Of a stretch of DNA of 64,000 nucleotides, positions 57,182 to 64,000 are shown in pieces. The notes beneath the pieces are model-generated. The model saw only the letters and a program-made list of their open reading frames with translations. It had not been told where the DNA came from and ran no database searches. The number at the start of each line of letters is the position of its first letter. The first letter of the stretch is position 1. Made by a program: the position numbers and the translations under genes. The stretch comes from Winogradskyella costae. GTDB lineage: Bacteria > Bacteroidota > Bacteroidia > Flavobacteriales > Flavobacteriaceae. The stretch is from contig NZ_JABFDK010000001.1 of assembly GCF_013403865.1 (NCBI RefSeq), positions 620,001 through 684,000 of the forward strand, read 5' to 3'.

Positions 57182-57193
57182 CAGTCTATTTTT
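57157..57193 (-). terminator. Bidirectional terminator between convergent genes
   Basis: AGACCACTAG (57164-57173) pairs with CTAGCAGTCT (57178-57187), with a two-base internal mismatch and a TTTC loop. Minus-strand reading gives a run of eight T residues (57157-57164); plus-strand reading ends in ATTTTT. It overlaps the last codons of the GT-C gene and would end the 57212-57583 gene on the minus strand. Confidence 0.6.
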
Positions 57194-57211
57194 AGAAATT
57201 AAAGTATGTAG

Positions 57212-57583
57212 TTACACCTTTTTAACTTGCACTATTTTATAAGTTTCATATACTTCTGTATATCCATTTTCATCTACTTCTTCGAACTCTGTAATTTCGT
57301 AAGTAATTTCAAACCTTTTACCAACCATATCCTTAGATTTAAGATTTATGGACTTTAAAGCTGCTTCAGAAATATCAGCGAAATACACGGTTTCTTCACT
57401 GTCTTCATCATCTGAATCTTCGTTTATTAAAAAAGCATAACCATCGTCTGGATCGTAACCATCAAAAACACCCGTAGTTACTATTTTTAACTTTTCTTGA
57501 ATATTTTCATTCGATATAGAAAATGCATTCGCGCTTAAAACCATTACCAGAAGCACAAATACTGTAATTTTTTTTGTATTCAT
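57212..57583 (-). CDS. Small secreted acidic protein of unknown function
   Basis: A 123-residue protein with a clear signal peptide (residues 1-20, VLLVMVLSANAFS). The mature part is rich in Asp and Glu (INEDSDDEDSEETV) and predicted mostly beta. No family recognised. An acidic exported protein could bind cations such as calcium, but nothing else supports this. A palindrome lies 15 nt before its start. Confidence 0.75.
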   Translation of the reverse strand: MNTKKITVFVLLVMVLSANAFSISNENIQEKLKIVTTGVFDGYDPDDGYAFLINEDSDDEDSEETVYFADISEAALKSINLKSKDMVGKRFEITYEITEFEEVDENGYTEVYETYKIVQVKKV

Positions 57584-57597
57584 TGCGTTTAATTTTT

Positions 57598-57617
57598 ATG
57601 CTGAACGTTATCAGCAT
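57598..57617 (-). repeat. Palindrome upstream of the small secreted protein
   Basis: ATGCTGA (57598-57604) pairs with TCAGCAT (57611-57617), loop ACGTTA. It lies in the 5' leader and may be an operator or leader hairpin. The rest of the 171-nt gap shows nothing else. Confidence 0.4.
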
Positions 57618-57754
57618 GTTTTAAATATAGATTGTGGTTTTGGGAATTTGCCACCTCAAGCCCAAATGCTTTTAGATTACAACCTCTGGGTTATAATTAC
57701 GTGGATATGTGTGAAGTTTATTTTTTCGTTATCGTACTAAAGAAATAGTAAGAA

Positions 57755-58168
57755 TTATATATTAAACATGTGCTTAGAGTCTTTGAAGCTCTTAAATTCT
57801 AACATGTAATCATTTGGATCTTTGATAAAAAAAGACAAATGTTCACCTATTTTATCTTTCAAAAATGTGGTTTGTGTTACCACTTTTAAATTTAAATGAT
57901 TTAGTTTAGCATAGAGTTCTCCCCATTTTTCAACATCGATAATAACACCAAAATGGAATGATGGTAATAATTTACCTTCAAACACATAATTTGGACTATT
58001 AAAGTTGAATTTTTCGGCTTGAATAAATGTGAGTTGATGATTAAATAAATTTATATCTAACCAGTTTTCATTACTCCTTCCCAAAGAAGCACCAATATTG
58101 TTAGTATAAAAGTTTTTGGTGTCTTCCAAACTTAGGCATGGTAACGACATGTGAAATGATGATTCCAT
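57755..58168 (-). CDS. VOC (glyoxalase/bleomycin-resistance) family protein
   Basis: A 137-residue single VOC module pair. It opens HMSLPCLSLEDTKNFYTNNIGASLGR, the common VOC N-terminus, with HFGVIIDVEKW in the middle and FIKDPNDYMLEFKSF at the end; metal-binding His and Glu (MLEF) sites are in place. Family members are dioxygenases, isomerases or resistance proteins. Substrate unknown. No operon partner. Confidence 0.88.
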   Translation of the reverse strand: MESSFHMSLPCLSLEDTKNFYTNNIGASLGRSNENWLDINLFNHQLTFIQAEKFNFNSPNYVFEGKLLPSFHFGVIIDVEKWGELYAKLNHLNLKVVTQTTFLKDKIGEHLSFFIKDPNDYMLEFKSFKDSKHMFNI

Positions 58169-58207
58169 AATTCAACCATTTAAAATTTATACAATTTTAA
58201 TTTAAAA

Positions 58208-58246
58208 TTCAACTTAACTTTTGGTAGCCCAAAAAGTTAAGTTGAA
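58208..58246 (-). terminator. Strong stem-loop after the acidic protein gene
   Basis: A 15-bp perfect stem (58208-58222 with 58232-58246), 9-nt loop. The minus-strand flank after the stem reads TTTTAAATT, so it suits termination of the gene ending at 58290. It is also on the approach to the VOC gene start. Confidence 0.65.
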
Positions 58247-58289
58247 ATCTTATAGTAAATTACAAAATTAGTTTTAACTAAACTAAGTT

Positions 58290-58616
58290 TTAATCAAAAT
58301 CTTCGTCCTCCGCTCCAGGCTCTAAATCTGGGTCAACTACAGCGTCTGGATCATCATCTTCGAAGTCTTCATAATCCTCTTCGTCATAATTTTCCATAGT
58401 TTGCTCTAGTTTTGTACTTACTTTTACCAAATACTTGGTATCCTCTGTAGTAACTTCTACGGCTTCGACTGTTTCGTTTTTTGCATTTTTAAACGAGATA
58501 ACATTATCGTCGTCATATCCATCAGGATATTTCTCTACCAGAAGTGCTAGAATTTCTGGTGTCAATTTTTTAAAATCAACTATAACTCGTTTTAAATGTG
58601 CGTCTTTTGGTTTCAT
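58290..58616 (-). CDS. Small highly acidic protein of unknown function
   Basis: A 108-residue cytoplasmic protein. The N-terminus is basic (MKPKDAHLKRVIVDFKKL), then a helix-strand segment (TPEILALLVEKYPDGYDDDNVISF), and the last 35 residues are almost all Asp/Glu. Homologues are common in flavobacteria and are sometimes mislabelled as DNA primase; nothing here resembles a primase. The acidic tail suggests binding to a basic partner or nucleic-acid mimicry, without proof. Confidence 0.78.
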   Translation of the reverse strand: MKPKDAHLKRVIVDFKKLTPEILALLVEKYPDGYDDDNVISFKNAKNETVEAVEVTTEDTKYLVKVSTKLEQTMENYDEEDYEDFEDDDPDAVVDPDLEPGAEDEDFD

Positions 58617-58657
58617 TAGGTAAATTCTATTTTTTCTATATGTCAGATGTTATAGTT

Positions 58658-58714
58658 ATTTCAAAATGAATTTCCCGTGATAAACATTTAGCAGCGGTTA
58701 TTTCATTTTGAAAT
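58658..58714 (-). repeat. 13-bp inverted repeat between polyamine operon and acidic gene
   Basis: ATTTCAAAATGAA (58658-58670) and TTCATTTTGAAAT (58702-58714) are exact complements around 31 nt. It lies 37 nt after the GNAT/nitrilase stop and 42 nt before the acidic-protein start. It may be a protein-binding site for the acidic gene or a processing hairpin. It is not a classic terminator, given the long loop. Confidence 0.45.
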
Positions 58715-58750
58715 TCTATTTCTGAAGCTAATTTTTTTTAAATATAATAC

Positions 58751-60283
58751 TTATTTGTTTACTCGTATAACATCGTAAAAATCTTTTCTACGATCTTTTA
58801 AATTTTTTACCGCTCCAAAGGAATGTAATTCTCTTAATAATCCTAAATCCACATCTGCTACTAATATCATTTCTGTGTTAGGCGTGGTTTCTGCTTTTAT
58901 ACCATTACTAGGAAATGAAAAGTCACATGGCGTAAACACAGCAGATTGGGCATACTGAATATCCATATTATTTACATTTGGCAAGTTACCCACACTTCCT
59001 GCAATTGCCACGTAACATTCGTTTTCTATAGCTCTTGCTTGTGCACACAAACGCACTCTAGAATATCCATTTTGAGTGTCTGTTAAAAACGGCACGAATA
59101 AAATATCCATACCTTCATCTGCTAATAATCTTGATAATTCTGGGAATTCAGAATCATAACAAATTAAAACTCCAATTTTTCCGGCATCGGTTTCGAAGGT
59201 TTTTAATTGATGTCCTCGTTGCATTCCCCAAACTTTAGCTTCATCTGGCGTTACATGAATCTTCTCATATCGCTCTAAACTTCCATCTCTACGGCATAAG
59301 TAACCGACATTATAAAGTACATCGTCCACAACTTCTGGCATACTGCCTGTAATGATGTTGATATTGTAAGAAATTGATAACTGCTGCATCTTCTCTACGA
59401 TAGTCTGCGTATAACTTGCTAGTTCTCTAATCGCTTGAGGCTCGTGCATGTGATTGTACTTTGCCATTAACGGTGCATTAAAAAACTCAGGAAATACTGC
59501 AAAATCTGAGCGGTAAGCAGATACACTATCCACAAAATATTCTACTTGCTGCATTAAATCATCTAAGCCATTATACGGACGCATTTGCCATTGAATCAAT
59601 CCTAAACGCACCACCGTTTTTACACTGCTCGCCTTCTTATTAGGTTTGGTATAATAAATATTATCCCATTCCATTAAGACCGCATATTCACTAGATGCTG
59701 TATCCCCTTCTAAATAGCCTTTAATAATCCTTATCGGATGAAAATCATTAGAGGTTTGAAAGTTTAAAACCGGATCGTGAATTTCCTTATGTTTAACTTT
59801 CTGAATGTACTCCTTTGGTGAATATTGATCTTTATACTTGTAATAATTTGGCATTCTACCTCCAAACACAATCCCTTTTAGATTTAGATTTTCGCATAAC
59901 TCTTTTCGGTAATCATATAAGCGACGTCCCAATCTTAAACCTCTAAATTCTGGTTTTATAAATACATCAATGCCATAAAGTACATCTCCGTCTGGATCGT
60001 GATTTTTAAACTTATCACCTTCAATAATATCAGCGTAGGTATGGTTATCATCAATCTTATCGTAATCTACAATTAAAGACAACGCACAGCCAGCCAACTG
60101 ACCGTCGATGCGAATAACAACTTGACCTTCTGAAAAAATAGAAGTCAAACGTGCGATATGGTCCTTTTTCCAATAGGAATTTAGAACACCACCATAGGCT
60201 TCTAAGGTTGCTGATTTCAATTCTTCAAAATCACCAACCGTTAAAAAGCTTAATTCTATATTATCAATTTTATGCTCTTCCAT
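58751..60283 (-). CDS. Fusion of GNAT acetyltransferase and carbon-nitrogen hydrolase
   Basis: A 510-residue two-domain enzyme. The GNAT-like domain (about 1-200) has YGIDVFIKPEFRGLRLGRRL, the acetyl-CoA loop. The nitrilase domain (about 223-500) has the triad Glu266 (FPEFF), Lys341 (YEKIH) and Cys375 (LICYDSEFPE). Its start codon shares base 60283 with the stop of the deoxyhypusine-synthase-like gene, so it is in the polyamine operon. It might acetylate polyamines and hydrolyse amide-type intermediates such as N-carbamoyl or glutamyl derivatives. That activity is inference. The fusion is known in bacteria, without a settled substrate. Confidence 0.9.
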   Translation of the reverse strand: MEEHKIDNIELSFLTVGDFEELKSATLEAYGGVLNSYWKKDHIARLTSIFSEGQVVIRIDGQLAGCALSLIVDYDKIDDNHTYADIIEGDKFKNHDPDGDVLYGIDVFIKPEFRGLRLGRRLYDYRKELCENLNLKGIVFGGRMPNYYKYKDQYSPKEYIQKVKHKEIHDPVLNFQTSNDFHPIRIIKGYLEGDTASSEYAVLMEWDNIYYTKPNKKASSVKTVVRLGLIQWQMRPYNGLDDLMQQVEYFVDSVSAYRSDFAVFPEFFNAPLMAKYNHMHEPQAIRELASYTQTIVEKMQQLSISYNINIITGSMPEVVDDVLYNVGYLCRRDGSLERYEKIHVTPDEAKVWGMQRGHQLKTFETDAGKIGVLICYDSEFPELSRLLADEGMDILFVPFLTDTQNGYSRVRLCAQARAIENECYVAIAGSVGNLPNVNNMDIQYAQSAVFTPCDFSFPSNGIKAETTPNTEMILVADVDLGLLRELHSFGAVKNLKDRRKDFYDVIRVNK

Positions 60284-61260
60284 TACATATCTAAAAGATA
60301 AGCAAAAATTAAAGGGGCTACAATAGTAGCATCACTCTCAATTATAAATTTTGGGGTATTGATATCTAATTTACCCCAAGTAATTTTCTCATTTGGCACC
60401 GCTCCGGAGTATGATCCATAACTGGTTGTACTATCGCTAATTTGACAGAAATAGCTCCAAAAAGGTGTTTCCGGCCGTTCCATATCTTGATATAACATTG
60501 GCACAACGCAAATAGGAAAATCACCAGCAATACCTCCACCAATTTGGAAGAAACCGATACCTTTTTGCGAATTATTAGTGTACCAATCGGCTAAAAATGT
60601 CATGTATTCAATACCAGATTTCATAGTACTAGCTTTCAATTCACCTTTAAGCACGTAGCTTGCAAAAATATTACCCATAGTACTATCTTCCCAACCTGGA
60701 CAAATAATAGGTAGATTTTTTTCAGCTGCTGCATACATCCAAGAATCCTTAAGATCTATTTCGTAATGCTCTTCTAGAACACCAGATAATAACAATTTGT
60801 ACATATATTCATGCGGAAGGTAACGCTCGCCTTTAGCTTCAGCATCTTTCCAAATCTTAACAATATGTTCTTGAATACGTCTAAATGCTTCCTCTTCAGG
60901 AATACATGTATCTGTTACACGATTTAGTCCTTTTTCCAATAAATCCCATTCATCTTGAGGTGTTAAATCTCTATAGTTTGGTACACGTTTATAATGGCTA
61001 TGCGCCACTAAATTCATGATATCTTCTTCTAAATTCGCACCTGTACAAGACACGATTTGCACCTTATCTTTACGAATCATTTCTGCAAAAATCTTACCTA
61101 ATTCTGCAGTACTCATAGCACCAGCTAGAGACACTAACATCTTTGCACCAGAATTTAACTGATCTTCATACCCCTTAGCTGCATCAACCAAAGCCGCTGC
61201 ATTAAAGTGTAAATAATACTTTTCTATAAATTTTGAAATTTCTCCTTTATTAGTAGTCAT
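60283..61260 (-). CDS. Deoxyhypusine synthase-like protein, probable homospermidine synthase
   Basis: A 325-residue NAD-dependent aminobutyl-transfer enzyme of the DHS family. The C-terminal catalytic block ITWGKL keeps the lysine (Lys297) corresponding to human DHS Lys329. GSYSGAVPNEKITWGK and ESDATIVAPLIF match the family, as do LVSLAGAMS and SCTGANLEEDI near the N-terminus. Bacteria lack eIF5A, so a polyamine product such as homospermidine from putrescine is the likely role. The Met at 61260 is the natural start; the 11-nt overlap with speB indicates translational coupling. Confidence 0.88.
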   Translation of the reverse strand: MTTNKGEISKFIEKYYLHFNAAALVDAAKGYEDQLNSGAKMLVSLAGAMSTAELGKIFAEMIRKDKVQIVSCTGANLEEDIMNLVAHSHYKRVPNYRDLTPQDEWDLLEKGLNRVTDTCIPEEEAFRRIQEHIVKIWKDAEAKGERYLPHEYMYKLLLSGVLEEHYEIDLKDSWMYAAAEKNLPIICPGWEDSTMGNIFASYVLKGELKASTMKSGIEYMTFLADWYTNNSQKGIGFFQIGGGIAGDFPICVVPMLYQDMERPETPFWSYFCQISDSTTSYGSYSGAVPNEKITWGKLDINTPKFIIESDATIVAPLIFAYLLDM

Positions 61261-62191
61261 CTTCTGTATCAAATTTAGATTTTTTATTTCCTGAGTTTGT
61301 TGAATCGTTGAAGTTACTTTCAAAACCATCTTCAATATTTTGATCTTGAAATTTATAACTCAACATCTTATAATACAATTTGGCCGCTAAAAAATCTGAA
61401 GATTTTTCATTTTCATTTGGGCATAATTCTACGATGTCAAATCCAACGACATTCTTTTCTTCGAATACTTGCTTTAAGAATTCGAGTGTTTCATAATATA
61501 ATAAACCTCCCGGCTCTGGTGTTCCTGTGCTTGGCATTATTGAAGGATCAAAAGCATCCAAATCAAATGTGATAAACACGTTATCTGTCATTTGGTCAAT
61601 TGCAGAATCCATCCAACTATCATCAACAGCCATTTCATGAGCGAAATAAGTTTTCTCCTCATCCATAACTGTTTTTTCAATGATATCCATTGAACGTATG
61701 CCAACTTGGATTAAGTTCGTTGTTTGACTCGCTTCATAAACAGCACATGCATGGTTACAGGCTGTACCTTCGTAACTTTCACGTAAATCTGCATGAGCAT
61801 CGATATGCAACACGGTAATGTCATCGAACATTTCATTGAATGCTCTAATAGTTCCGATAGACACCGAATGTTCCCCACCAAAAACAGTTACAAATTTATT
61901 TTTTTTAATGTATTTTTTAGTCGCTTGATGAACTGCTTCAACCATAGCTTCTGGCGATGAATTTTCAGTAACCGCATTAGCTAAAAACACACCTTGTTGG
62001 TACACTTCAGAATCTGTTTCAATATCATAGAGCTCCATATTCTCTGAAGCATCTAAAAAAGCATTAGGACCCTTATCGGCTCCTTTTTGCCAAGTACTTG
62101 TACCATCATAAGGTACAGGAATTAATACAATTTTAGCCGTTTCTAATTTTGCTAATTCTTCTGGAATACCAGCGTAAGTTTTTGTTTTCAT
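61250..62191 (-). CDS. speB: Agmatinase
   Basis: Ureohydrolase of 313 residues giving putrescine and urea from agmatine. Mn-binding residues are visible: GGEHSVS (His108), DAHADLR (Asp131, His133, Asp135) and TFDLDAFDPS (Asp210, Asp212). The segment MPSTGTPEPGG fits agmatinase rather than arginase. It follows speA after 111 nt and overlaps the DHS-like gene, completing the arginine-to-putrescine route. The C-terminal tail is acidic and Asn/Ser-rich and seems dispensable. Confidence 0.93.
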   Translation of the reverse strand: MKTKTYAGIPEELAKLETAKIVLIPVPYDGTSTWQKGADKGPNAFLDASENMELYDIETDSEVYQQGVFLANAVTENSSPEAMVEAVHQATKKYIKKNKFVTVFGGEHSVSIGTIRAFNEMFDDITVLHIDAHADLRESYEGTACNHACAVYEASQTTNLIQVGIRSMDIIEKTVMDEEKTYFAHEMAVDDSWMDSAIDQMTDNVFITFDLDAFDPSIMPSTGTPEPGGLLYYETLEFLKQVFEEKNVVGFDIVELCPNENEKSSDFLAAKLYYKMLSYKFQDQNIEDGFESNFNDSTNSGNKKSKFDTEDDY

Positions 62192-62194
62192 ATC

Positions 62195-62214
62195 ATTTCC
62201 CGTAAAACGGAAAT
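62195..62214 (-). repeat. Palindrome in front of speB
   Basis: ATTTCCCG pairs with CGGAAAT around TAAAA, 3 nt upstream of the speB start. The sequence is nearly identical to 32342-32362. Confidence 0.55.
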
Positions 62215-62302
62215 CTTATTAAATTATACTTATTTTTTTTTGAAAAAAGGCCTCTAAAATTCCTCAATAGGGTTATTTAAATAAAGAACCTTGGCTTTCG
62301 TT

Positions 62303-63745
62303 TTAATTTTTATTCTCTAAAACGTCTTTAGCCTTTTCAACTTTTGTTTCAGGTTCATATCCTAAAATACCTAGCAGGTTTTCACTCTTTTGTTGCTCTG
62401 CAAACACTTTAGTGTTTAAGTTTCCATCGGCATCACGCTGAATTAAAATATGCTTTGGTGTTGGAATTAAACAGTGTTGCAAACCTCCAAAACCACCAAT
62501 AGTTTCTTGATAGGCTCCTGTATTAAAAAAGCCAATATATAAATGCTTATCTTTATTATATTTAGGCAGATAAATAGCGTTAGTATGTTGCTCACTATTG
62601 TAATAATCGTCACTATCGCAAGTTAAACCTCCTAAAAGCACACGCTCATAACTATCATGCCAACGGTTAATTGGCAACATTATAAAGCGTTTATTAATTG
62701 CCCATGTATCTGGTAATGTTGTAATAAAAGATGAATTAATCATGTTCCATTTTTCACGATCATTCTGTTGTTTTTGATACAAGATTTTATATAAGGCTCC
62801 ACCACTTTCTCCAACCGTAAAGCTTCCAAATTCCGTAAAAATATTTGGTGTATCTACCTCTTCTTCCTCACATACTAATTTAATTTGATTTACAATTTCA
62901 TCAACCATATATGCATAATCAAAATCAAAAGCTAATGAGTTTTTAATTGGAAAGCCACCACCAATGTTTAAACTATCTAGAGTTGGACAAATTTTCTTTA
63001 AAGCCGTGTAAACCTTTAGACATTTGTGTAATTCATTCCAATAATAGGCATTATCTCTTATCCCCGTATTAATAAAAAAATGAAGCATCTTTAACTTTAC
63101 TTTTTTATTATCCTGAATTTGAGACTTAAAAAATGGTACAATATTTTTGTAACCAATACCCAAACGCGACGTATAAAATTCGAACTTAGGCTCTTCTTCT
63201 GAAGCGATTCTAATTCCAACTTGAAACTTTCCGTCTATTTCTTCTGATAGCAAATCGATTTCTTCATAATTATCAATTATCGGAATGCAATTTTGATGAC
63301 CACCATTAATAAGATCGGCAATATTAGTAATGTACTGCTCACGTTTAAAACCGTTACTTAGTACGAACGTTTTATCTGTAATTTTACCCTCCTTTTTAAG
63401 TGCTTTTACAATATCGATATCAAAAGCCGAAGAGGTTTCAATATGAATATCATTAGTTAAAGCTTCATCTAAAACATGCTTAAAATGTGAGCTTTTAGTG
63501 CAATAGCAATAATTGTATTTACCCTTATAATCATGCTTTTTAAAGGCATCAGCAAACCACGTTTTTGCACGTTGAATGTTATTAGATATTTGCGGTAAAT
63601 ATGTAAATTTTAATGGCACCCCATGTTCTTCAACCAATTTCATTAGGTCTATATCATGGAAATGTAGCTGTTTATCCTCAAGTTTAAACTCGTCTTGTGG
63701 AAAATGGAAGGATTGATCAATAAGATCAATGTATTTATTGTTCAT
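62303..63745 (-). CDS. speA: Arginine decarboxylase, alanine-racemase-fold type
   Basis: A 480-residue PLP enzyme of the fold-type III group. The PLP lysine is Lys84 in YCTKSS near the N-terminus. A GGGFPIK segment binds the cofactor phosphate, and GGLTCDSDD near residue 370 has the conserved catalytic Cys and Asp. It is shorter than the roughly 650-residue proteobacterial SpeA. Agmatinase downstream makes arginine, rather than ornithine or diaminopimelate, the likely substrate. It is the first gene of the polyamine operon. Confidence 0.9.
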   Translation of the reverse strand: MNNKYIDLIDQSFHFPQDEFKLEDKQLHFHDIDLMKLVEEHGVPLKFTYLPQISNNIQRAKTWFADAFKKHDYKGKYNYCYCTKSSHFKHVLDEALTNDIHIETSSAFDIDIVKALKKEGKITDKTFVLSNGFKREQYITNIADLINGGHQNCIPIIDNYEEIDLLSEEIDGKFQVGIRIASEEEPKFEFYTSRLGIGYKNIVPFFKSQIQDNKKVKLKMLHFFINTGIRDNAYYWNELHKCLKVYTALKKICPTLDSLNIGGGFPIKNSLAFDFDYAYMVDEIVNQIKLVCEEEEVDTPNIFTEFGSFTVGESGGALYKILYQKQQNDREKWNMINSSFITTLPDTWAINKRFIMLPINRWHDSYERVLLGGLTCDSDDYYNSEQHTNAIYLPKYNKDKHLYIGFFNTGAYQETIGGFGGLQHCLIPTPKHILIQRDADGNLNTKVFAEQQKSENLLGILGYEPETKVEKAKDVLENKN

Positions 63746-63813
63746 GTGTAAATTAAATATTCAAGTGTAAATTAAAAAAATATAAGCGCAAACTATGTTA
63801 AAGTAACGTTATA

Positions 63814-64000
63814 TCATACCTGAATTTGGCTTTGTGTAGTAGGTACAAAACCATATATATGCTGACTAGCAGCAATCGAAGAAGCGGAAGTTAGCTCTAA
63901 AATTCGGTTACTTATCTTATAAGCAGCTTTTGAAATTGACTTCCTAATTTTCAAAAACCCGAACATAAAAACATATTTCAATTGTTCAGCTAAAATTGAC
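63814..64000 (-). CDS. Partial short reading frame at the right edge
   Basis: On the minus strand a frame enters at the window edge (SILAEQLKYVFMFGFLKIR) and runs 61 codons to TGA at 63814-63816. It has a basic, helical start and an Ala/Ser-rich end (TSASSIAASQHIYGFVP). No family recognised and the start is outside or at an internal Met. It lies 68 nt upstream of speA on the same strand. It could be the end of a real small gene or chance. Confidence 0.35.
   Translation of the reverse strand, partial: SILAEQLKYVFMFGFLKIRKSISKAAYKISNRILELTSASSIAASQHIYGFVPTTQSQIQV

Noticed and set aside
58290..58616. DNA primase label for the small acidic protein
   Set aside because: At 108 residues with no zinc finger or TOPRIM motif it cannot be a primase; the label is a known type of misannotation.
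61261..61335. 25-codon extension of the deoxyhypusine-synthase-like protein
   Set aside because: It lies deep inside speB in another frame; the Met at 61260 gives the usual length with a short coupling overlap.
1..64000. CRISPR array, tRNA, rRNA, insertion sequence or prophage
   Set aside because: No regularly spaced repeats, no tRNA-like cloverleaf or CCA-type ends noticed, and no transposase, integrase or phage protein among the frames.

Overview
This window is an AT-rich chromosomal segment from a member of the Bacteroidota, almost certainly a marine-type flavobacterium (Flavobacteriaceae). The evidence is a SusC/SusD pair, the TamL/TamB pair typical of Bacteroidota, a short SPI/SPII-exported protein complement, little sign of Shine-Dalgarno sequences, several TTG/GTG starts, one promoter of the TTTG / TAnnTTTG type, and small dispersed palindromes between genes. 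I see no rRNA, tRNA, CRISPR array, transposase or phage gene. Gene order reads as a coherent chromosome rather than an island.

Layout. (1) 1-1650: the end of an outer-membrane beta-barrel gene followed by the ammonium channel amt. (2) 1676-8645, minus strand: leuA-leuC-leuD-leuB-ppc, leucine biosynthesis with PEP carboxylase only 9 nt behind leuB. (3) 8791-10341: an unrecognised helical protein. (4) 10383-13611: a SAM-I riboswitch controlling metY-osmC-metX (methionine synthesis by direct sulfhydrylation), closed by a strong terminator. (5) 13654-17959: a SWIM zinc-finger protein coupled to a 985-residue unknown protein. (6) 18149-25518: tamB-tamL, outer-membrane assembly. (7) 25681-33150: purine catabolism, guaD-xdhA-xdhB facing a convergent xdhC-membrane protein-NTPase operon, with a small membrane protein and a cluster of palindromic repeats between them.

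(8) 33327-47064 is the most interesting part. It is a one-directional cluster around the radical SAM enzyme ArsS and its AhpD-like partner. It contains two DUF2064-type transferases of the rSAM/selenodomain-associated class, a GT2-like second transferase, a class-I nucleoside phosphorylase whose base-binding residue looks adenine-specific, an odd metallophosphoesterase-like protein lacking several metal ligands but carrying a Cys cluster, an exported rhodanese, a sterol-desaturase-type di-iron enzyme and a DUF547 protein. A SusC/SusD pair and a Na+/solute symporter are embedded in it. By family membership this is an arsenosugar (or related organo-arsenic/selenium) biosynthesis locus. The expected arsenite methyltransferase ArsM is not in the window. 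A plausible chain is: ArsS attaches a 5'-deoxyadenosyl group to a methylated arsenical, the phosphorylase removes adenine, and the transferases elaborate the sugar. That chain is inference.

(9) 47065-57181: a phosphoesterase, a secreted CarboxypepD-regulatory-like protein, a GH113-like lipoprotein, then an FAD oxidoreductase, a membrane Fe-S protein and three overlapping glycosyltransferase genes that may extend the same or a neighbouring glycoconjugate pathway. (10) 57212-58616: three small minus-strand genes. (11) 58751-63745, minus strand: a polyamine operon, speA-speB-deoxyhypusine-synthase-like-GNAT/nitrilase fusion, predicted to run arginine to agmatine to putrescine and on to a longer polyamine such as homospermidine. 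A short partial reading frame runs off the right edge.

Family assignments rest on motifs read by eye; no database search was run.
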